Shown here piece by piece: positions 12,706 through 16,104 of a stretch of DNA of 16,104 nucleotides. The translations under genes were made by a program, and so were the position numbers. Each line of letters starts with the position of its first letter. Positions within the stretch are counted from its first letter, which is position 1. The notes beneath the pieces are model-generated. The model did not search any database. It was given only the letters and a program-made list of their open reading frames with translations, and was not told the origin of the DNA. The stretch comes from Clostridia bacterium. GTDB lineage: Bacteria > Bacillota > Clostridia > Christensenellales > QALW01. The DNA is taken from positions 1-16,104 of the forward strand of contig CAAGID010000044.1 in NCBI GenBank assembly GCA_900769815.1. The letters are read 5' to 3'.

Positions 12706-13047
12706 ATGGAAGATATATTATATTTTCAAGATGATGCAGGCAATGAAATAGGACTTATTATGGTAGGTAACTTTGAATTTGACGGCAAAAACTATGCTAT
12801 TTTTCAGCAGCCTCAGGATGATGAAGGCGGTATCTACGTAATGCGTATGGATTCTGAAGGCGAGGAACTTTCCTTCCATATGCCCGATGATGATGAAATG
12901 GAAAAGTTAATGCCTTTCCTTATGGAAATGCTTGAACATCAGGAAGGCGGTTGCAGTGGGGACTGCTGTTCTTGTCACGGTTGCCACGGTGGCGAAGAAA
13001 ACTTTGACGAGGATGACGAAGAAGATTTAGAATTCCCCGGCAACTAA
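12706..13047 (+). CDS. DUF1292 protein with Cys/His-rich tail
   Basis: A small acidic cytoplasmic protein of the DUF1292 family, whose function is unknown. The first 70 residues fit the family: a GNEI turn, an FEFDGKNYAIF strand pair, IYVMRMD, then EMEKLMPFLMEMLE. Residues 81-96 depart from the usual short form: four cysteines at 83, 87, 88 and 90, one at 93, and histidines at 91 and 94, set among glycines. Such spacing (CxxxCCxCHxCH) could bind a metal ion. An acidic tail follows. The start is the ATG at 12706, 8 nt after GGAGG (12693-12697). An in-frame TTG at 12691 would place the ribosome site inside the gene. Own promoter and terminator make it monocistronic. In other Firmicutes DUF1292 genes often follow the mutS2 or yrrK region; here it does not. 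Confidence 0.82.
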   Translation: MEDILYFQDDAGNEIGLIMVGNFEFDGKNYAIFQQPQDDEGGIYVMRMDSEGEELSFHMPDDDEMEKLMPFLMEMLEHQEGGCSGDCCSCHGCHGGEENFDEDDEEDLEFPGN

Positions 13048-13072
13048 TTCTGAAGACATATAAATATCTCAT

Positions 13073-13106
13073 AAACAAGGCAGTGAAAATTTCTGCCTTG
13101 TTTTTT
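13073..13106 (+). terminator. Intrinsic terminator of the DUF1292 gene
   Basis: AAACAAGGCAG (13073-13083) pairs with CTGCCTTGTTT (13093-13103) around a 9-nt loop and runs into a T tract ending at 13106. The -35 box of the next gene begins 2 nt later, so the two units are packed tightly. Confidence 0.88.
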
Positions 13107-13107
13107 C

Positions 13108-13136
13108 TTGCCTAAAAAGGGGATATATGCTAAAAT
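13108..13136 (+). promoter_or_regulatory. Promoter of the L,D-transpeptidase gene
   Basis: TTGCCT (13108-13113), 17 bp, then TAAAAT (13131-13136) with TG at the extended -10 position. An AGGA ribosome site follows at about 13157. It starts directly after the preceding terminator. Confidence 0.65.
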
Positions 13137-13165
13137 AACTCTACAAAATTTTTGCGAGGAATAAT

Positions 13166-13900
13166 ATGAAACGCCTAATATGCATTTTTAATATTATAAT
13201 TCTTTTGTTCTTGTGCTGTTGCACACCTGAAAAAGAAGAAATTTCTATATCTGATCCTACTTTAACGGTAACGGCTGAAGTAACTCTGACACCGTCGCCG
13301 ACACCTATTCCTACGAATAAGCCCACATATAAACCTACACCAACACCTACAAATACGCCTACGGTAATTGAAAATAACGTACCGTCAGATTATACGGGAA
13401 AATACATAATAACAGCAAATATTTTAAAAAATTTTGTAAGCATTTATGAGAAAAACGAGGACGGATTTTATACAGAGCTTGTAAAATCATTTGTTTGTTC
13501 AGCAGGAATAGGTCCTGGTGACAATTTTACCCCAACAGGAGGTTTTTATACCTCGGATAAATATGAGTGGAGGCCCCTTTTTGGCGGAACATTTGGTAGG
13601 TACGCTACACGCATAACCGGATCATATCTTTTTCATTCCGTTCCCTATATTTCACAAAAAAAAGACGCGCTTAAAAGTGAAGAATACAATAAGCTTGGCG
13701 TCGCTGCATCCCAAGGATGTATCCGAATGACCGTTCGCGACGCCAAATGGCTCTATGATAATTGTGATAAAAGAACCTTCGTTTATATCTATGAAAAGGA
13801 CGAGCCTATCCCGACCCTTGAGCCTTTTACAACTATAGACCTTTCTGACTCACGTAGCGGGTGGGATCCCACCGATCCTGATAAATCTAATCCTTGGTAA
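13166..13900 (+). CDS. Secreted L,D-transpeptidase (YkuD domain)
   Basis: A cell-envelope enzyme expected to cross-link peptidoglycan stem peptides through L,D bonds or to attach proteins to them. The 244 residues start with a hydrophobic export signal ending LFLCCCTPE. This may be a lipoprotein signal, although Cys at -1 is not the usual lipobox residue. A Pro/Thr linker (41-66) resembles the one in the surface protein and would span the wall. The YkuD domain covers about 78-210, with the active-site His157 in FHSVPY and Cys185 in ASQGCIRM. The usual motif is SHGC, so the His beside the Gly is Gln here, a variant recalled in some clostridial members. The gene has its own promoter. No terminator is seen after it; the decayed IS30 remnant begins about 30 nt downstream. 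Confidence 0.88.
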   Translation: MKRLICIFNIIILLFLCCCTPEKEEISISDPTLTVTAEVTLTPSPTPIPTNKPTYKPTPTPTNTPTVIENNVPSDYTGKYIITANILKNFVSIYEKNEDGFYTELVKSFVCSAGIGPGDNFTPTGGFYTSDKYEWRPLFGGTFGRYATRITGSYLFHSVPYISQKKDALKSEEYNKLGVAASQGCIRMTVRDAKWLYDNCDKRTFVYIYEKDEPIPTLEPFTTIDLSDSRSGWDPTDPDKSNPW

Positions 13901-13931
13901 ACAGTGGGAGAATTTTTGAAACTGCGGGCAA

Positions 13932-14123
13932 ATATTTTCTTTGAGCTGTATGAGGATAATATGCAGGCTTAACATTCATAAAACTTCAATTCCTATTGAT
14001 TTCTCTGGAAATCATACTAACATTTTACCCCAATAGTTCAGCTATTTTTCTATAACTATATCCTTCGTTGTAATATTCGCGTAGACAGCAACTTTCTTCT
14101 ATAGTAAGATGTGTATAGTTCAT
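13932..14123 (-). pseudogene. IS30-family transposase, 5' remnant
   Basis: Reading from an ATG at 14123, the frame gives MNYTHLTIEESCCLREYY and then EGYSYRKIAELLG, the helix-turn-helix start of IS30-family transposases. It then meets TAA at codon 33 (14025-14027), continues NVSMISREINRN, meets TGA at codon 46 (13986-13988), and continues in the same frame through FMNVKPAYYPHTAQRKY. The order matches the family exactly, and no frameshift is needed, so two point mutations have killed the gene. Homology fades near 13932, and the DDE catalytic part is missing. An AGGAGAGG ribosome site still precedes the ATG. This is a truncated, dead insertion sequence lying tail-to-tail with the L,D-transpeptidase gene. 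Confidence 0.85.
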
Positions 14124-14195
14124 ACGTTTCCTCTCCTTAGTTTAGTTGTGTGGTAACTCTATTCTATCAGAGATTCGTATGAACTTTAATTTTTT

Positions 14196-14219
14196 ATTTA
14201 CTGTTGCACTTGATAGTAT
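14196..14219 (-). mobile_element. Possible left end of the IS30 remnant
   Basis: On the minus strand the stretch contains CAAGTGCAACAGTAAA about 80 nt before the transposase ATG. Many Firmicutes IS30 elements carry a CAAGTGCAAC core in their terminal repeats. The position fits an IS30 left end, but no matching right end or target duplication is visible, so the boundary is tentative. Confidence 0.35.
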
Positions 14220-14302
14220 TGCCGTATGTAAAAGAACGGTTGGCTTTTACATTAAAGTGATATAAAATGAAAACTCAAATGATTTTAATTAAGGCATAGA
14301 AC

Positions 14303-14339
14303 CGTCGCCTTGTCTTACCTGCGTCCCCTGTCTTACCTG
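14303..14339. repeat. Two tandem 18-19 bp repeats, REP-like
   Basis: CGTCGCCTTGTCTTACCTG (14303-14321) is followed at once by CGTCCCCTGTCTTACCTG (14322-14339), differing by one substitution and one base of length. With the preceding GAAC the sequence recalls the GAACCGTCCCCTGTCT motif that is scattered in many clostridial genomes near REP-associated transposases. That link is from memory and unproven. Confidence 0.45.
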
Positions 14340-14390
14340 TTGGTAGTTCCGCCAATAAGTCCGGTCCAAGCGAGTGATTTACTGTCAATG

Positions 14391-14423
14391 AAAAAGAAAC
14401 AGCCAAATTGCTTCGACTGTTTC
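14391..14423 (-). terminator. Terminator of the RHS-lipoprotein unit
   Basis: On the minus strand GAAACAG and CTGTTTC (plus 14417-14423 and 14396-14402) form a 7-bp stem, extended by wobble pairs around a loop, and five U residues follow (14391-14395). It lies 56 nt after the lipoprotein stop codon and fits the end of the minus-strand transcript. Confidence 0.65.
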
Positions 14424-14478
14424 CTTGTTATTTTGGAGATACAGGCAAACCTCCCGCACTTATCCATTGCTCCGTCAT

Positions 14479-14946
14479 TTACTGTGTTCCAGGCTGTACT
14501 ATATTTCCCTTGTTATCTCGTTCAACTTTAAAGAATACATACTCAATATCATCAGAAGTTATATCACACTGTTTTGTAAAATACAACCTATCGGAAAACA
14601 TATCAGAATATGATTCATCCTTAAAATTTACAGTGCCAAATTTACACTTGTTTTCATTATTTACACCTAAAGGAAAATACTCCCATACTAATTCTACGGT
14701 TTGCTCAGCACTATCTCTGTGCTTATAAATGTACAATATATTACCATATACAAACTCTGCATCAAATACCATAGTCTTCTCGGCTGTTTCAAACGATAAA
14801 AACCCATATCCCTGCTCGTTTATATATAGTTCAAAACCATTTCCACTCCACTTAGTTAACGGATAAGAAAAAGGTGTTTTTCCCCGGCAAGCGGTAAATG
14901 TAAATAGAACTATAACTATTTCCAATATAATAACTATTTTTTTCAT
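14479..14946 (-). CDS. Small lipoprotein, candidate RHS partner
   Basis: The family is not recognised. The 155-residue product has a hydrophobic N-terminus and a lipobox FTAC with the lipidated Cys at 20, so it should be anchored to the outer face of the membrane. The mature part is rich in aromatic and acidic residues in alternating patterns (GFELYINEQGYGFLSF, FVYGNILYIYKH, VELVWEYFPLG, DIEYVFFKVE), suggesting a beta-sheet fold. The gene starts 25 nt after the stop of the RHS gene, with AAGGGG (14958-14963) as ribosome site and no promoter between, so the two are probably co-transcribed. In polymorphic toxin loci that is where the immunity gene sits. A surface lipoprotein guarding against an incoming toxin, or unrelated accessory cargo, are both possible. 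Confidence 0.7.
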   Translation of the reverse strand: MKKIVIILEIVIVLFTFTACRGKTPFSYPLTKWSGNGFELYINEQGYGFLSFETAEKTMVFDAEFVYGNILYIYKHRDSAEQTVELVWEYFPLGVNNENKCKFGTVNFKDESYSDMFSDRLYFTKQCDITSDDIEYVFFKVERDNKGNIVQPGTQ

Positions 14947-14971
14947 TATTGCCTATACCCCTTATAATATC

Positions 14972-16104
14972 TTACTTTCTTCCGCTATTATATTTTTGAA
15001 TTTTATCTTTGTCGCTGTCATACTGGTTATCAATCTCATATCCTATAATAAATTTTCCTGCAGTGACATCATCCCAAGAAGCATTCAGCACATGAGGATC
15101 TTTACCTGAACTAATTTTTATAGCAACTGTATGAATCATAGAGTCCCATGCCATACTATTCCAATAAGATACAATATAAACCCCCGGTTCTTTCAACTCC
15201 TCAAGACTATTAATTTTACTATATCCTATACTTTTTGCATCCAAAACACGAGGTATTGAGTACGGGTTAGAACCAAGCCCACCCTTTGCAGTTCGTTGTA
15301 ATACTAATGCCCCCTGGTTTTCAAAAGTTTCAATTGTATCTAACAAAGAGGGATTGCTATATTCTGTTAACACCATAGCATTATAAACCGCAACTACTTC
15401 GCAACCAACATCTTCAAGTGAATACTTCCCCAAGTTAAAAGCGGATACATTACTTTGATTCTCTATCACACCACCAGTATAGTCATCAATACTTGCATTA
15501 TTATCAAAATTATAAATATTATCTGAATTTTTAGAATCAATATATAAGAAAAGGTTTTCATAATTCTTGAATAAATATTTTGCGTTATTATACTTATCAA
15601 CAAACCAGTCTTTTGTATCATTATATTTGTCAACAAACCAGTCTTTTATATCATTATATTTGTCAACAAACCAGTCTTTTGTTTCCTTATACTTTTCTTT
15701 AGCCCAATCCCATACGCTCAATCCAAACGGATCAACGAAAGAAACCGGGTTACCATTTGCATAAGCAAAACGGTTGAGTGTAATCGCATTGGAGAGTTTA
15801 CCAGCCACGATATCAGCATTGATGAATCGCTTCATCTCAGGTGAGTAATAACGTGCTCTCATATAGATGAGTCCGTTATCATCAGTTACTACACCATCAC
15901 GACCGTTGTAACCGAAGATTGCCTTGCTTGTACCTGTTCTGCTGATGAGTTTACCATATGTATCATATGCGAAGGTATCAGTAATATTTCCACTTACATC
16001 GGTAATGGCGATAGTACTGCCACGACAATCGAAGTGGTAGGTCTTGAACGTATTGCTTGTTTCCTCGCCGATGAGTCCCTTACCATATACATACTTAGTT
16101 ACCA
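14972..16104 (-). CDS. RHS protein, C-terminal end with papain-like tip (5' end outside window)
   Basis: Only the last 376 residues are visible; the frame is open to the window edge, so the Met at 15862 is internal. Visible residues 1-128 are the end of the RHS/YD-repeat shell: YHFDCRGSTIAITDVSGNI, FAYDTYGKLI, then the RHS core YNGRDG...GLIYMRARYYSPEMKRFINAD, closing with PVSFVDPFGLS. DPFGL matches the DPxG site where RHS shells are cut to free the tip. Residues 130-176 are three 11-residue repeats of KDWFVDKYND type. Residues 215-365 form the tip. DVGCEVVAVYNAM (Cys234), SMIHTVAIKI (His324) and HVLNASW (Asn340) follow the Cys-His-Asn order of papain-like peptidases. The tip is much richer in A+T than the core, as in swapped toxin ends. 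A toxin role is inference. Confidence 0.85.
   Translation of the reverse strand, partial: VTKYVYGKGLIGEETSNTFKTYHFDCRGSTIAITDVSGNITDTFAYDTYGKLISRTGTSKAIFGYNGRDGVVTDDNGLIYMRARYYSPEMKRFINADIVAGKLSNAITLNRFAYANGNPVSFVDPFGLSVWDWAKEKYKETKDWFVDKYNDIKDWFVDKYNDTKDWFVDKYNNAKYLFKNYENLFLYIDSKNSDNIYNFDNNASIDDYTGGVIENQSNVSAFNLGKYSLEDVGCEVVAVYNAMVLTEYSNPSLLDTIETFENQGALVLQRTAKGGLGSNPYSIPRVLDAKSIGYSKINSLEELKEPGVYIVSYWNSMAWDSMIHTVAIKISSGKDPHVLNASWDDVTAGKFIIGYEIDNQYDSDKDKIQKYNSGRK
15592..15690 (-). repeat. Three 33-bp tandem repeats in the RHS tip
   Basis: Units begin at 15592, 15625 and 15658. The core TCAACAAACCAGTCTTTT is identical in all three, and differences are confined to a few bases. Each unit encodes 11 residues around DWFVDKYND; a degraded fourth unit (DWAKEKYKETK) precedes them in the protein. 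The spacing of three helical turns with Trp, Phe and Tyr on one face suggests an amphipathic helix or coiled coil between shell and tip. The unit length keeps the frame if copies are lost or gained. Confidence 0.85.

Larger units (their letters stand above)
14124..14478. other. Intergenic stretch between IS remnant and lipoprotein gene
   Basis: No gene is supported over these 355 bases. Some open frames exist on the plus strand from 14310, but they overlap the lipoprotein gene out of register and show no family motif. The stretch holds, in order, the leader of the dead IS30 gene, a possible IS end near 14196-14219, an unassigned AT-rich part (14220-14300), a short tandem repeat (14303-14339), and the terminator of the lipoprotein gene (14391-14423). 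Confidence 0.6.

Noticed and set aside
14118..14184. Inverted pair GTTCATACG (14118-14126) and CGTATGAAC (14176-14184) as an IS end or operator
   Set aside because: Nine bases only, one copy overlapping the transposase start codon; it may be a leftover leader hairpin, but no supporting structure is visible.
14310..14728. Plus-strand open frames in and opposite the lipoprotein gene
   Set aside because: No ribosome site, no domain, mutually overlapping frames, and the minus strand has a signal peptide with lipobox and a terminator.
15592..15690. 33-bp repeats as a CRISPR array
   Set aside because: The units abut with no unique spacers and lie in frame inside the RHS gene.
14972..15862. RHS gene starting at the Met at 15862
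   Set aside because: The frame stays open to 16104 and the upstream residues are clear RHS/YD-repeat sequence, so the gene begins outside the window.

Overview
The window looks like chromosomal DNA of a low-GC Gram-positive anaerobe, most likely a gut Clostridia (Oscillospirales/Ruminococcaceae-like) member. The evidence is AGGAGG-type ribosome sites, near-consensus sigma-A promoters, the yqhQ (DUF1385)-prmC-prfA cluster, a DUF1292 protein, a class II aldolase, a giant Cna-B/FctA-type surface protein with a degenerate wall-sorting signal, and an RHS protein with a variable tip. The lineage is inferred from gene content and style; no rRNA or other marker is present.

Layout. Positions 1-214 hold no confident gene, but contain a perfect 34-nt palindrome, a second hairpin and one end of a short repeat. 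On the minus strand follow asnS (215-1597), an orphan two-domain microcompartment shell protein resembling PduB with its own promoter and terminator (1722-2435), a 122-bp hairpin-forming repeat (2554-2675), and a 1908-residue surface protein (2680-8406) with a von Willebrand A domain and eight Ig-like isopeptide domains. A divergent promoter region leads to fba on the plus strand (8651-9514). It converges on the minus-strand cluster yqhQ-prmC-prfA (9665-12563) across a two-way terminator whose loop carries a sequence like the end of an IS3-family element. A face-to-back promoter pair then drives a DUF1292 protein with a Cys/His-rich tail (12706-13047), followed by a secreted L,D-transpeptidase with its own promoter (13166-13900).

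The right end (13.9-16.1 kb) is accessory DNA. It holds the decayed 5' part of an IS30-family transposase gene with two in-frame stops, a short tandem repeat, and the 3' end of an RHS gene that runs off the window. The RHS tip carries three 33-bp repeats and a papain-like cysteine-peptidase-like domain. A small lipoprotein gene lies 25 nt downstream of it and is a candidate immunity or accessory partner.

Functional links. PrmC methylates the GGQ glutamine of RF1 (PrfA), and the two genes are 2 nt apart, translationally coupled to yqhQ. The surface protein, the L,D-transpeptidase, the RHS protein and its lipoprotein all concern the cell envelope; the first two share Pro/Thr linkers. The parts most worth following are the orphan shell protein, the RHS tip with its lipoprotein, and the MITE-like repeat placed just behind two stop codons.
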